Assembly (NCBI GenBank): GCA_036377675.1
Contig: DASUXY010000017.1
Coordinates: 1-64,000, forward strand
Direction of reading: 5' to 3'
Source: DASUXY01 sp036377675
GTDB taxonomy: Bacteria > Bacillota > Bacilli > Bacillales > Amphibacillaceae
Length of the DNA: 64,000 nt
The stretch's first letter is position 1. The number at the start of each line of letters is the position of its first letter. Both the position numbers and the translations under genes were made by a program. The notes below the pieces were generated by a model, which did no database searches, was not told the origin of the DNA, and saw only the letters and a program-made list of their open reading frames with translations. Below, piece by piece: positions 16,566-25,689 of this stretch.

Positions 16566-17363
16566 ATGGTGATTGCTTTGCAAAATGCTGAAATGGAAAT
16601 AAATCATCTAAAATCGCTGCTCCAAACGAAGATGAAACATTCATATTTGGAAAAATATATTCAAAAGCCCGTAATCAATGAAGAAAAATTATTTATTTTA
16701 CACGCTATTTTAAATAATATAAATATGCCCGTCAGAAAAAAAGAAAAATATATCATCACGACAATGCTTATTCAAATTGCCTTAGATACACACGATCTTG
16801 TAACAGACGAGCATGAAAATCTGTTTGAACCTTCGTCAGTCGAAAAGACAAGACAGCTGACCGTTTTGGCAGGTGATTACTACAGTGGGCTTTACTATTT
16901 ACTATTAGCTGAAATTGAAGATTATCAATTGATACATGCGTTGGCAACTGCGGTTAAAAAGATTAATGAACTTAAAATGCGTCTTTACTATAATGAGTTT
17001 TTATCGTTAGAAGAATTTACACATATTTTAAAAAAGGTTGAATCATTGCTGTTCACCCATTTTGCTGACCATCTAAATAACAATGAGCTCCACCACGTCA
17101 TTGAAGATTGGCTGTTGCTTGATCGATTAAATAGAGATCGCGAAAGCGTGGCTCATGGAGGTGCACCACGTATCAAAATATGGTTAAGTGAGTACGCACA
17201 CGATACGATTGTCTTGTATTTAGATGAACAGATAGAACTAACGATCGGCCGATTGGAAAGCTCGCTCGTAAAAACTTCTCCTCATCACCCAATTGGGAAA
17301 AGAATCGCTCTCTTTTTACATTCGTTGTCATACAAAAATACTTCAATTGCGGAAGAAGGATAA
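16566..17363 (+). CDS. hepS: Heptaprenyl diphosphate synthase component I
   Basis: The regulatory small subunit (about 265 residues) of the two-component heptaprenyl diphosphate synthase that makes the menaquinone-7 side chain together with HepT. Recognisable blocks are HSYLEKYI, LIQIALDTHDLVT (about 81-93), RQLTVLAGDYYSGLYYLLLAE and VESLLFTHFADH. The start is uncertain: ATG 16566 (or GTG 16569) follows CTGGAAAGGG, whereas ATG 16539 would coincide with the predicted transcription start. It is the first gene of hepS-menG-hepT, which feeds menaquinone to the qcr complex encoded downstream. Confidence 0.88.
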   Translation: MVIALQNAEMEINHLKSLLQTKMKHSYLEKYIQKPVINEEKLFILHAILNNINMPVRKKEKYIITTMLIQIALDTHDLVTDEHENLFEPSSVEKTRQLTVLAGDYYSGLYYLLLAEIEDYQLIHALATAVKKINELKMRLYYNEFLSLEEFTHILKKVESLLFTHFADHLNNNELHHVIEDWLLLDRLNRDRESVAHGGAPRIKIWLSEYAHDTIVLYLDEQIELTIGRLESSLVKTSPHHPIGKRIALFLHSLSYKNTSIAEEG

Positions 17364-17366
17364 TAT

Positions 17367-18071
17367 ATGCAGGAACAATCAAAAGAAGAACGTGTACACA
17401 ACGTATTTGAAAATATATCAAAAAAATACGACACGATGAATTCAATTATATCTTTTCAAAGGCATAAAACGTGGCGAAAAGATGTCATGAAACGAATGGA
17501 CGTCGAAAAAGGATCAAATGCATTAGATGTTTGTTGTGGAACAGGTGATTGGTCAATATCTTTAGCAAAAGAAACAGGATCAACAGGAAATGTAATCGGT
17601 CTAGACTTTAGTGAAAACATGCTCCAAGTAGCAAAAGAAAAGAAAACGGAAACAGAATTGGACCACTTAACATTTGTTCATGGCAATGCGATGGATTTGC
17701 CATATGAAGATAATTTCTTTGATTATGTTACAATTGGTTTCGGATTAAGAAATGTTCCGGATTATATGACCGTCCTAAAAGAAATGTATCGTGTCGTAAA
17801 ACCAGGGGGAAAAGTTGTCTGTTTAGAAACTTCACAACCGACTATGCCCGGATTCCGTCAGTTGTACTATTTATATTTCCGTTTCATCATGCCGTTGTTA
17901 GGCAAGCTTTTTGCAAAAAGTTACGATGAATACGCTTGGTTACATGAATCAGCTAAGGATTTTCCGGACAAACATGAATTAAAAGAAATGTTTTTAAACG
18001 CAGGCTTTTCACATGTTGATATGAAGAGTTATACAGGTGGCGTCGCTGCCATGCATATAGGATATAAATGA
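17367..18071 (+). CDS. menG: Demethylmenaquinone methyltransferase
   Basis: A 234-residue SAM-dependent methyltransferase of the UbiE/MenG family that carries out the last step of menaquinone synthesis. The SAM-binding motif ALDVCCGTGDWS (about 52-63), the NVIGLDFSENML segment and the family block TIGFGLRNVPDY are clear. The C-terminus GGVAAMHIGYK is typical. It begins 3 bases after hepS, so the genes are co-transcribed. In B. subtilis the same hepS-menG-hepT order occurs. Confidence 0.96.
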   Translation: MQEQSKEERVHNVFENISKKYDTMNSIISFQRHKTWRKDVMKRMDVEKGSNALDVCCGTGDWSISLAKETGSTGNVIGLDFSENMLQVAKEKKTETELDHLTFVHGNAMDLPYEDNFFDYVTIGFGLRNVPDYMTVLKEMYRVVKPGGKVVCLETSQPTMPGFRQLYYLYFRFIMPLLGKLFAKSYDEYAWLHESAKDFPDKHELKEMFLNAGFSHVDMKSYTGGVAAMHIGYK

Positions 18072-18108
18072 CCACATCATCCGTAAACAATCATCCGTTG
18101 ATTGACCG

Positions 18109-18131
18109 CTGTTGGATTTTTCATCCAACAG
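18109..18131. repeat. Inverted repeat between menG and hepT
   Basis: CTGTTGGA and TCCAACAG form a perfect 8-base stem with a 7-base loop in the 196-base menG-hepT spacer. There is no T-run after it, so it may be an mRNA-processing or stability element rather than a terminator. Confidence 0.5.
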
Positions 18132-18267
18132 TTGTGAGAGAACATCATGATCAAATGAGCTAAGTTGATAAATATTGGGAGACATTTCATGTGATTCACG
18201 ATATTTAAAGATCGATTATGTTTGTACGGATAATGGTTGAAAAACATGCATATAAAAGGTGACTTAC

Positions 18268-19239
18268 ATGAAATTAGCAAAAACTTACAGTTATTTAAAA
18301 CGAGACTTGAATAGTATTGAAAGAGCTTTAAACGATGTCATCCAAGCTGAACATCCTATTTTAAGAAAAGCTTCTACCCAGCTGTTACGGGCAGGAGGAA
18401 AACGAATTCGTCCTGTCTTCGTTTTGTTGTCGAGTCAATTTGGGGATGTAGATATGGAAAAAATCAAGACAATTGCTGTATCTCTTGAATTAATCCATAT
18501 GGCTACTCTAGTTCATGATGATGTTATTGACGATGCTGAATTGCGCAGAGGAAAACCAACCATCAAGCATCAATATAGCAATCGTGTAGCTATGTATACA
18601 GGTGATTACATTTTGGCTCGAGCCTTGGAAAGGATTACGACAATTGAAAGTCCGGCTATTCACCATGCATTATCACACACAATCGTTGAAGTATGTGTCG
18701 GAGAAATTGAACAGATGAAAGATCAATACAATTGGAACCAACACTTGCGTAATTATTTGCGTCGGATTAAACGTAAAACAGCGCTCCTTATTGCAACAAG
18801 TTGTAAATTAGGTGCAGTAGCTGCTCATTTGAATGATAGATATGTTAATAGCTTATATCTATATGGTTACTATATTGGAATGAGCTTTCAAATTGTTGAC
18901 GATATTCTTGACTTTACATCTACACCGAAAGAACTTGGAAAACCGGCAGGAAATGATTTAATTCAAGGAAATGTTACACTACCTGTCCTATATGCTATGC
19001 AGGATGAATCCTTTAATAAGTTATTACACGAAACGTTTAAAGATCCTAACCAAGTGACGAATGAGGATATGGACATATTAATTACGGAGTTAAAAAATAC
19101 AGGAGCTATCGATTCTTCATATCGTTTGAGCAATCTTTACTTGAATAAGGCATTAGACGTTTTAGATGATCTACCTGACGAAAAACCAAAACAAACTTTA
19201 ACGAATATTGCCATGTATATTGGAAAGCGACGTTCTTAA
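18268..19239 (+). CDS. hepT: Heptaprenyl diphosphate synthase component II
   Basis: The 323-residue catalytic subunit of heptaprenyl diphosphate synthase. Both aspartate-rich prenyltransferase motifs are present: DDVIDDAELRRG (first DDxxD, 84 onward) and DDILDFT (second, about 214). KRIRPVFVLL marks the isopentenyl diphosphate-binding region, and CVGEIEQMKDQ and GNVTLPVLYAM are conserved. The ATG at 18268 follows AAAGGTGACTTAC; the GTG at 18259 lies inside that site. With HepS it sets the C35 tail length of menaquinone-7. Confidence 0.96.
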   Translation: MKLAKTYSYLKRDLNSIERALNDVIQAEHPILRKASTQLLRAGGKRIRPVFVLLSSQFGDVDMEKIKTIAVSLELIHMATLVHDDVIDDAELRRGKPTIKHQYSNRVAMYTGDYILARALERITTIESPAIHHALSHTIVEVCVGEIEQMKDQYNWNQHLRNYLRRIKRKTALLIATSCKLGAVAAHLNDRYVNSLYLYGYYIGMSFQIVDDILDFTSTPKELGKPAGNDLIQGNVTLPVLYAMQDESFNKLLHETFKDPNQVTNEDMDILITELKNTGAIDSSYRLSNLYLNKALDVLDDLPDEKPKQTLTNIAMYIGKRRS

Positions 19240-19326
19240 TTTCATTGTATTTACCTCAGGAATTTGCTAAGATTTTAACGGTAACACTTTTAAAAGAGTA
19301 CTATACATAATAAACGAGGTGTAAAT

Positions 19327-19773
19327 GTGGAAAAAACATTTTTAATGGTAAAACCAGACGGTGTACAACGCAATTTAGTTGGAAAAATCATCACACGCTT
19401 TGAACAAAAAGGATTTAAACTTGTTGGAGCTAAACTGATGCAAATATCAGAGGACTTAGCTAAAGAACATTATGGGGAACATAAAGAACGCCCATTTTTC
19501 GGCGATCTCGTTGACTTTATTACATCTGGACCTGTCTTTGCAATGGTTTGGGAAGGTGAAAACGTCATTCAAACGGCACGGCAAATGATGGGAGAAACAA
19601 ACCCAGCTGATGCAGCTCCAGGAACGATTCGTGGCGATTACGGTTTGACAATCGATAAAAATGTTATTCACGGATCAGATGCACCTGAAAGTGCTGAACG
19701 AGAAATTAATTTATTTTTTGATGAAACACAACTTGTCTCATATATAAAACAAGATAGTGAATGGATTTACTAA
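19327..19773 (+). CDS. ndk: Nucleoside diphosphate kinase
   Basis: A 148-residue enzyme that equilibrates nucleoside di- and triphosphates through a phosphohistidine. The active-site block NVIHGSDAPESAEREI places the histidine at 115. EKTFLMVKPDGVQR at the start and GTIRGDYG around 99-106 are conserved. It starts at GTG 19327 after CGAGGTGTAAAT. It follows hepT as in B. subtilis; the cheR gene that comes next there is missing here. Confidence 0.97.
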   Translation: MEKTFLMVKPDGVQRNLVGKIITRFEQKGFKLVGAKLMQISEDLAKEHYGEHKERPFFGDLVDFITSGPVFAMVWEGENVIQTARQMMGETNPADAAPGTIRGDYGLTIDKNVIHGSDAPESAEREINLFFDETQLVSYIKQDSEWIY

Positions 19774-19785
19774 AATAAGTAATCG

Positions 19786-19813
19786 TGCCTCCGTTAACTA
19801 CGGGGGCATTTTT
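19786..19813 (+). terminator. Terminator of ndk
   Basis: TGCCTCCGT pairs with ACGGGGGCA (one G:U) around a short loop, followed by TTTTT. Confidence 0.88.
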
Positions 19814-20015
19814 AGCAACAGAGCATAAAGAAACAAATGTCTTTAAAAACATAATTTATGAAGTGATCCATATCCGCAATATGTTGATTTCATTTTATGT
19901 CAGAACGTCTATTTATGTTACTGATGAAACAGAGCGTACGGAACAAGTTTTCAATGCAAATCATGATGGTTTACAGAGGATAGAATCGTTTTTATCAAAA
20001 ACAACCGTGAGTCTC

Positions 20016-20055
20016 TACTCCTTATTCTTTAATGATGAAGGAGTATTTTTATTTA
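20016..20055 (+). terminator. Terminator-like hairpin upstream of aroC
   Basis: TACTCCTT (20016-20023) pairs perfectly with AAGGAGTA (20038-20045) and is followed by TTTTTATTT. It could end read-through from ndk or act as an attenuator of the aro operon if a promoter lies upstream of it. Confidence 0.55.
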
Positions 20056-20122
20056 AGATTGTTCTCGAAAACAAGCCCTACTCTCAGAAAAGAGAGTCAA
20101 ACGCCACATTCAAAAGTAAATA

Positions 20123-20131
20123 TGATATAGT
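20123..20131 (+). promoter_or_regulatory. Candidate extended -10 promoter of the aro operon
   Basis: TGATATAGT (20123-20131) is an extended -10 element about 31 bases before the aroC start and downstream of the hairpin at 20016-20055. No strong -35 is seen. Confidence 0.4.
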
Positions 20132-20162
20132 AATATTCAATTACATATGAGGGGGACTAATG

Positions 20163-21329
20163 ATGCGTTACTTAACCGCAGGTGAATCACATGGAAAACA
20201 ATTAACGACCATTATAGAGGGAATTCCAGCTAATATGCCTCTTTTGAAAGAGGATATTGATGCTTCATTATTGCGCAGACAAAAAGGACACGGTCGTGGT
20301 AAACGAATGCAAATTGAAAAAGATTTAGTAGAAATTACAAGTGGGGTAAGACATGGGTACACCCTCGGATCTCCGATTGCTCTCGTCATACATAATGATG
20401 ACTTTAAACATTGGACGGATATTATGGGTGAAGATCCTTTAGCCCCTGATGCAAAGATTAGAAGAGTTGTAACGAGACCGAGACCGGGACATGCCGATTT
20501 AAACGGAGCATTAAAGTACGGTCATCGAGATATGCGAAATGTTCTTGAACGATCATCTGCACGAGAAACGACTGCACGAGTGGCAGCAGGAGCAGTTGCT
20601 AAAACACTTTTAAGACATCTAGGTATTGAAGTTTCTGGCTATGTTAAAGAAATTGCTGGTATTCGCGCAGCAACAGATGAATCACTTACGATGGAGGAAA
20701 GACAGACGATTTCTGAAAAATCTCCCGTTAGAACACTCGATGCAACTGTTGAACAACAAATGATGAATGCTATCGACGAGGCGAAAAAAGAAGGAGACTC
20801 GATCGGTGGTGTTGCTGAAGTTTATGTTGAAGGTGTACCGGCCGGAATTGGCTCTTATGTTCACTACGATCGTAAATTAGATGCTAAACTCGCCAGTGCT
20901 GTCGTTAGTATAAATGCGTTTAAAGGAGCCGAAATAGGTATCGGTTTTGAAGCAGCTCGAAAAAACGGAAGTGAAGTTCACGATGAAATTGCCTGGAATG
21001 AAACCGATGGATATTATCGTAAGACGAACCGTTTAGGTGGTTTTGAAGGGGGTATGACAACAGGTATGCCGATTGTTGTAAGAGGCGTGATGAAACCGAT
21101 CCCTACTTTGTATAAACCGTTAAAAAGTGTTGACATTGAAACAAAAGAACCGTTCGAAGCAAGCATCGAGCGCTCAGATTCTTGTGCTGTACCTGCTGCA
21201 GCAGTCGTCATGGAACATGTCGTCGCTTTCGAAATTGCTAAAGCAATTACCGAGCAATTTTCTAGCGATCAATTTCCTGAATTGAAAAGAGCATTGGATA
21301 ATTATCGAGAAGAAATCAGGTGTTTTTAA
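20163..21329 (+). CDS. aroC: Chorismate synthase
   Basis: A 388-residue FMN-dependent enzyme that converts 5-enolpyruvylshikimate 3-phosphate to chorismate. Family signatures include MRYLTAGESHGK at the start, GHGRGKRMQIE, RPRPGHADLNGALKYG, RSSARETTARVAAGA and GGFEGGMTTGMPI. The second of two tandem ATGs (20163) is best spaced from GAGGGGG. It overlaps aroB by one base (TAATG). Called aroF in B. subtilis. It opens a compact aroC-aroB-aroA cluster that supplies chorismate. Confidence 0.97.
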   Translation: MRYLTAGESHGKQLTTIIEGIPANMPLLKEDIDASLLRRQKGHGRGKRMQIEKDLVEITSGVRHGYTLGSPIALVIHNDDFKHWTDIMGEDPLAPDAKIRRVVTRPRPGHADLNGALKYGHRDMRNVLERSSARETTARVAAGAVAKTLLRHLGIEVSGYVKEIAGIRAATDESLTMEERQTISEKSPVRTLDATVEQQMMNAIDEAKKEGDSIGGVAEVYVEGVPAGIGSYVHYDRKLDAKLASAVVSINAFKGAEIGIGFEAARKNGSEVHDEIAWNETDGYYRKTNRLGGFEGGMTTGMPIVVRGVMKPIPTLYKPLKSVDIETKEPFEASIERSDSCAVPAAAVVMEHVVAFEIAKAITEQFSSDQFPELKRALDNYREEIRCF

Positions 21330-22396
21330 TGGAAGAAATCATTGTCCAATCGAGTTTCGGACCTTATCCGATTTATATTGGTGAAAATATCCGTTTTCAA
21401 TTAAATACGTTTTTAACAAAAAACTATTCAGCAGTTCTTATTATTTCTGATGACAAGGTAGCCCCTTTATATATCGATGACGTGAGAAATCAATTGAATT
21501 GTGAAGTGTATGTAGAAGTGATTCCGGAAGGGGAATCGTCGAAAAATATCGAAACATACTACGAGTTACAAACGAAGGCCATTCAGTATGGACTTGATCG
21601 AGAATCTGTAATCATTGCTCTTGGGGGAGGAGTCGTTGGTGATTTAGCCGGCTTCGTTGCTTCTACATTTATGCGTGGGATTGACTTTATTCAAATGCCG
21701 ACGACAATTTTAGCACACGATAGCAGTGTCGGAGGTAAAGTTGCGATCAATCATGAATTAGGGAAAAACTTAATCGGTAGCTTTTATTCTCCGAAAATGG
21801 TCATTTATGATGTTAATACGTTAGAAACGTTATCAAGTAGAGAAGTACGTTCAGGATATGCAGAACTTATGAAAGAAGCACTCATCTCCGATCGGGCATT
21901 TTTCGAAACATTGTTACAAACGAATCTCCATACTATAAAAGTTCATCAGTTAATTAAACATTTGAATAAAGGAATCTTGATTAAAAAAGATATCGTTGAA
22001 CAAGACGAAAAAGAATCGGGCAAACGAAAATTTTTAAATTTAGGTCACACACTTGCACACGCTTTAGAAGCAGAACTTGGCTATGGTAAAATAACGCACG
22101 GAGAAGCTGTTGCTATCGGCTTATTATTCACTTTCTATGTCAGCGAACAAACATATGGCGTAAAGCTGCCAACAGAACCTTTGCTCCAATGGTTACAAAA
22201 AAATAACTACCCCTTACAAATTAATAATGTTGAGGCGGAAAAATTATTATTGAAAATGAAATCTGATAAAAAAGCAACACATGATCACATTCAAATGGTT
22301 TTATTGCAGCAAGTAGAACAACCCATTGCTGTAACGATTAATGACGATACACTACATGGATATATTGCAACATTTTTGCAACAAGTTCGTAGATGA
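21329..22396 (+). CDS. aroB: 3-dehydroquinate synthase
   Basis: A 355-residue NAD- and metal-dependent enzyme forming 3-dehydroquinate from DAHP. Motifs seen are ALGGGVVGDLAGFVASTFMRG (nucleotide-binding), QMPTTILAHDSSVGGK (substrate loop), LNLGHTLAHALE and ITHGEAVAIGL (metal-binding histidines). The ATG at 21329 follows CAGGTG and overlaps the aroC stop; a GTG at 21320 is part of that ribosome binding site. In B. subtilis aroH, the trp operon, hisC and tyrA follow; here only 67 bases separate aroB from aroA. Confidence 0.96.
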   Translation: MEEIIVQSSFGPYPIYIGENIRFQLNTFLTKNYSAVLIISDDKVAPLYIDDVRNQLNCEVYVEVIPEGESSKNIETYYELQTKAIQYGLDRESVIIALGGGVVGDLAGFVASTFMRGIDFIQMPTTILAHDSSVGGKVAINHELGKNLIGSFYSPKMVIYDVNTLETLSSREVRSGYAELMKEALISDRAFFETLLQTNLHTIKVHQLIKHLNKGILIKKDIVEQDEKESGKRKFLNLGHTLAHALEAELGYGKITHGEAVAIGLLFTFYVSEQTYGVKLPTEPLLQWLQKNNYPLQINNVEAEKLLLKMKSDKKATHDHIQMVLLQQVEQPIAVTINDDTLHGYIATFLQQVRR

Positions 22397-22463
22397 ATAG
22401 ATCCATTCATCGAGGATTGATCCATATATAGAAAAGCGAAACGTTTAAGGGGGTGGAGTGATT

Positions 22464-23762
22464 ATGATTAAGCTAAATGATGAAAGGTTGTTACGACCTT
22501 TACGGGGTACGATTGAAGTTCCTGGCGATAAATCGATGTCACACCGTTCGATCATGTTTGGTTCATTAGCGGAAGGGACGACAACGATTGCTAACTTCTC
22601 AGATGGGGAAGATTGTCTACGAACAATTGCCGCGTTTAAACAACTGGGCATATCCATTGAACGACAAGGATCAGACGTAAAGGTCTATGGAAAAGGTATT
22701 CAACAACTCCAAGAACCGACTCAACCGATCTACTTTGGGAACTCAGGAACGACAGCTCGGTTAATGATTGGTCTATTAGCTGGATTACCGCTTTTTTCCA
22801 CTGTTTATGGTGATCCATCTTTATCAAAACGTCCAATGCGTCGCGTCATTGACCCGTTGCAAAAAATGGGTGCTATCATTTATGGTAGAAATAATGGTGA
22901 GTATTTACCGATCGCCATTAAAGGAACCAAATTGACAGGCATCCATTACAAATTACCAGTAAAAAGTGCTCAAGTGAAGTCAGCTTTACTTTTAGCTGGT
23001 TTATTGGCTCGTGGACATATGTCAATTGTTGAAAAATCACCGACAAGAGACCACACAGAAAAGATGTTACAAGCATTTGGTGTTAACATAAACGTACATG
23101 AGCAGACGATTCATATGGAAGGTAATCAAAAGTTATCCGCAACAACGATATATATTCCCGGAGACATTTCATCTGCTGCTTTTTTTCTTGTCGCTGCAGC
23201 TATTGTACCTGGAAGTAACATCACTTTAAAAAATATCCATCTCAATGATACGCGTACGGGTATTGTCGATGTTTTATTAGAAATGGGAGCCAAACTCACC
23301 ATTGAAAACAAACAAGCGAAAAATGGTGAACAGTTTGGAGATGTTCATATTTCTTCGCATCCACTTCGAGGAATAACGATTGAAGGGGACCTTATCCCTC
23401 GGCTGATTGATGAAATCCCCATCATTGCCCTCCTCGCCACCCAAGCGGAGGGAACGACGATTATTAAGGATGCTGAAGAGTTAAAAGTGAAAGAAACGGA
23501 TCGACTTCATGCAGTCGTCACTGTATTGAAAAATTTAGGAGCAGATATCAAAGCTACGAATGACGGCATGGTTATTCGAGGAAAAACAAGCTTACATGGC
23601 GGAGAAGTGTCTGCCTATCATGACCATCGAATGGCGATGATGGCTGCCATTGCATCGTTAATTACGGATGGAGATGTCTTCATTGATGATTTATCGTCAA
23701 TTAATATTTCATATCCTACATTTTTTAAGGATTTACAAGAACTAACAAAAAATGACGTTTAA
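22464..23762 (+). CDS. aroA: 3-phosphoshikimate 1-carboxyvinyltransferase (EPSP synthase)
   Basis: A 432-residue enzyme joining phosphoenolpyruvate to shikimate 3-phosphate. Motifs include VPGDKSMSHRSIMFG (about 19-33, with the phosphate-binding lysine and serine), GNSGTTARLMIGLLA, DPSLSKRPMRRV and DAEELKVKETDRL. The G-x-A pattern usual in class I is replaced by GNSGTTARL, and GDPSLSKRPM is of the Gram-positive class II type. The ATG at 22464 follows AAGGGGGTGGA. Called aroE in B. subtilis. ypiA follows closely. Confidence 0.96.
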   Translation: MIKLNDERLLRPLRGTIEVPGDKSMSHRSIMFGSLAEGTTTIANFSDGEDCLRTIAAFKQLGISIERQGSDVKVYGKGIQQLQEPTQPIYFGNSGTTARLMIGLLAGLPLFSTVYGDPSLSKRPMRRVIDPLQKMGAIIYGRNNGEYLPIAIKGTKLTGIHYKLPVKSAQVKSALLLAGLLARGHMSIVEKSPTRDHTEKMLQAFGVNINVHEQTIHMEGNQKLSATTIYIPGDISSAAFFLVAAAIVPGSNITLKNIHLNDTRTGIVDVLLEMGAKLTIENKQAKNGEQFGDVHISSHPLRGITIEGDLIPRLIDEIPIIALLATQAEGTTIIKDAEELKVKETDRLHAVVTVLKNLGADIKATNDGMVIRGKTSLHGGEVSAYHDHRMAMMAAIASLITDGDVFIDDLSSINISYPTFFKDLQELTKNDV

Positions 23763-23805
23763 CCTCAACTGAAATTTGAAGAGATGATGAGGAGAATGTT
23801 TGAAA

Positions 23806-25053
23806 ATGGATACACTTGCGAAAGCTTTTGAACTAATGGAACATAACGAACTAGAAGAAGCTTTACATTTATTAGATGCGTACGAAGAAAATGCGCGTGC
23901 CGAAGAAAAGATTGCAATTGCTGATTTTTACATTCAATGGGGTTTTTTAGATCGAGCGAAGGCTACTTTAGAGAAACTATTAGAACTATTTCCGAATGAA
24001 GGGGAGCTTAAAATTATGCTCGCCCATATTTATATCGAAGAGCAGCTCGACGATTTAGCCATTCCTTTATTGAGCGAAATCAAACCCGATGATGACGTAT
24101 ATGTGCAGGCGCTCGTTCAACTAGCTGATCTTTATGAGTCACAAGGATTATATGAAGTGGCTGAACAAAAGCTACTTACCGCTAAACGAGTTGCCCCTCA
24201 TGAAGAAATAATCGATTTTGCACTTGGGGAGTTGTTATTTTCCATTGGAAAATATCATCGGGCTATTCCTTTCTACGAGAAACTAACGTCAAGTGAATTA
24301 GCGAATGTATCAATCAATAGCCGCTTAGCAGAGGCATATGCCGCAATAGGTAAATATGAACTCGCGCTCGATTATTATCGTCATGAAGACGATGACGACC
24401 CTGACACATTATTTAAATACGGTTTTACAGCATCTCAGGCGAAGCGAAATGACATTGCTATCCGCATATGGGAGAAGTTGCTTGACAAAGACCCCTTATA
24501 TTATTCTGTATACGCACTACTCGCAAAAGTGTATATGGATGAAAAAATGACGGAGCAAGCGTATCGTTTATTAAAACGGGGGCTTACGAAAAATGATTTC
24601 GATAAAGAACTTCACTTTTTCGCTGGAAAACTCGCTTATCGCTTACAAAAACCTTCTGAAAGTGAACGTCTCGTTCGTGAAGCTATTGTTTTAGACCCCG
24701 AATATAGAGAAGCTATTTTATTTCTAGTTGATTTATTAAAGAAAAAAGATGATCATCTAGGAATTATTGACTGTCTAAAGGACGTCCAACAGATTGGTGC
24801 AAATGACCCTCTCTATGATTGGGAGCTAGCTCGTGCTTATTATGAAATAGAACAATATGATCGGGCATTAAAACACTATGAGAAAGCATATACTAACCTT
24901 AATCACAATAGTGAATTCTTAAAGGAATACGGATATTTTCTCATTGAAGAAGGAAAGACGACTGCAGGGATATCAGTATTTGAATCGTACGTAACGATTG
25001 TGCCATCGGATATAGAGGTTTGTGAATATATACAACGATTAAAGCTCAGCTAA
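23806..25053 (+). CDS. ypiA: TPR-repeat protein YpiA
   Basis: A 415-residue cytoplasmic protein made almost entirely of about 10-11 tetratricopeptide repeats; clear helical pairs such as ALHLLDAYEE, LARAYYEIEQYDRALKHYEKAY are visible. It matches B. subtilis YpiA in position (aroA-ypiA-ypiB) and architecture. No enzyme domain is visible, and its role is unknown. GAGGAG precedes both TTG 23800 (5 bases) and ATG 23806 (11 bases), so the exact start is uncertain by two codons. Confidence 0.88.
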   Translation: MDTLAKAFELMEHNELEEALHLLDAYEENARAEEKIAIADFYIQWGFLDRAKATLEKLLELFPNEGELKIMLAHIYIEEQLDDLAIPLLSEIKPDDDVYVQALVQLADLYESQGLYEVAEQKLLTAKRVAPHEEIIDFALGELLFSIGKYHRAIPFYEKLTSSELANVSINSRLAEAYAAIGKYELALDYYRHEDDDDPDTLFKYGFTASQAKRNDIAIRIWEKLLDKDPLYYSVYALLAKVYMDEKMTEQAYRLLKRGLTKNDFDKELHFFAGKLAYRLQKPSESERLVREAIVLDPEYREAILFLVDLLKKKDDHLGIIDCLKDVQQIGANDPLYDWELARAYYEIEQYDRALKHYEKAYTNLNHNSEFLKEYGYFLIEEGKTTAGISVFESYVTIVPSDIEVCEYIQRLKLS

Positions 25054-25098
25054 ATGTATTCAATGAAGAGTCACATGTGTAAGGGGGATCTGTTAACG

Positions 25099-25668
25099 AT
25101 GCAAACTCCTGTTTCTGTTCATGATAAAAAATGCTTTATCGTTTGGTTTTTAAACAATTTCCAACTAAAAAAACGAGAAAGTGTGTGGATTTTAAATTAT
25201 TTAATCAACCATAAAGATACGTTAGAACGAGTTCATTTTGTAAGAGAAGCAAAGTTTTGTCCGCGTAGCATTATTATTTCCAGCAATTGCTCCAATGAAA
25301 TTCCTTTTCGATTTTATAAAAATAAAGTCGTTACAACCGACCCGGAGAAATCTTTCCATGATATTCGGTTAAATCGCAAGGAACCATTGTATATTCAATT
25401 CAATTTTAAAGATGCGTATAAAAATATTTTATACGTATCCGTTCTTGAACAAAATCCATTTGTTTCTAATGAATATTTTATTACTGAACAAGATACATTA
25501 ATGGCTGAATACATCCTTGATCAATCTCTTTTTACGTATAAAGAAAAAGAACTACAAAATAAAATAAATCAAACGTTAGACGATAAAAATGAGTCTGAAT
25601 TTATACGATTAACGGAAATGTTATGTGAATTAAGGAAAAATAAACCTCATCAACCTATAGACTATTGA
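25099..25668 (+). CDS. ypiB: UPF0302-family protein YpiB
   Basis: A 189-residue soluble protein of the YpiB family, with FIVWFLNNFQLKKRESVWILNYL near the start and VHFVREAKFCPRSIIISS, both conserved in the family. The ATG at 25099 is chosen because AAGGGGGAT stands about 9 bases upstream; the frame opens at 25054 without a ribosome binding site. In B. subtilis it lies in the same ypiA-ypiB-ypiF-qcrABC order. Its function is not established. Its last codons overlap a terminator stem. Confidence 0.85.
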   Translation: MQTPVSVHDKKCFIVWFLNNFQLKKRESVWILNYLINHKDTLERVHFVREAKFCPRSIIISSNCSNEIPFRFYKNKVVTTDPEKSFHDIRLNRKEPLYIQFNFKDAYKNILYVSVLEQNPFVSNEYFITEQDTLMAEYILDQSLFTYKEKELQNKINQTLDDKNESEFIRLTEMLCELRKNKPHQPIDY

Positions 25669-25689
25669 TCGAATAGGTTGATTTTTTTC
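25651..25689 (+). terminator. Terminator overlapping the end of ypiB
   Basis: CAACCTAT pairs with ATAGGTTG and is followed by ATTTTTTT. The left arm lies within the last ypiB codons. Confidence 0.85.

Larger units (their letters stand above)
19774..20162. other. Gene-free stretch between ndk and aroC (cheR site)
   Basis: This 389-base interval occupies the place of cheR in B. subtilis. It holds the ndk terminator (19786-19813), a second terminator-like hairpin (20016-20055), a small ACTCTC/GAGAGT stem-loop (about 20079-20098) and an extended -10 box (20123-20131). An ORF spanning 19785-20150 starts inside the ndk terminator, has no ribosome binding site and shows no similarity I recognise to CheR, so I do not call it. 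No T-box motif is visible. Confidence 0.6.

Noticed and set aside
19785..20150. 121-codon plus-strand ORF between ndk and aroC
   Set aside because: It starts inside the ndk terminator, lacks a ribosome binding site, spans a second terminator-like hairpin and matches no family I know; it does not look like a remnant of cheR.
19774..20162. Possible T-box or TRAP-binding leader before aroC
   Set aside because: No T-box consensus (AAGGGTGGNACCGCG-like) and no regular series of GAG/UAG triplets were found.
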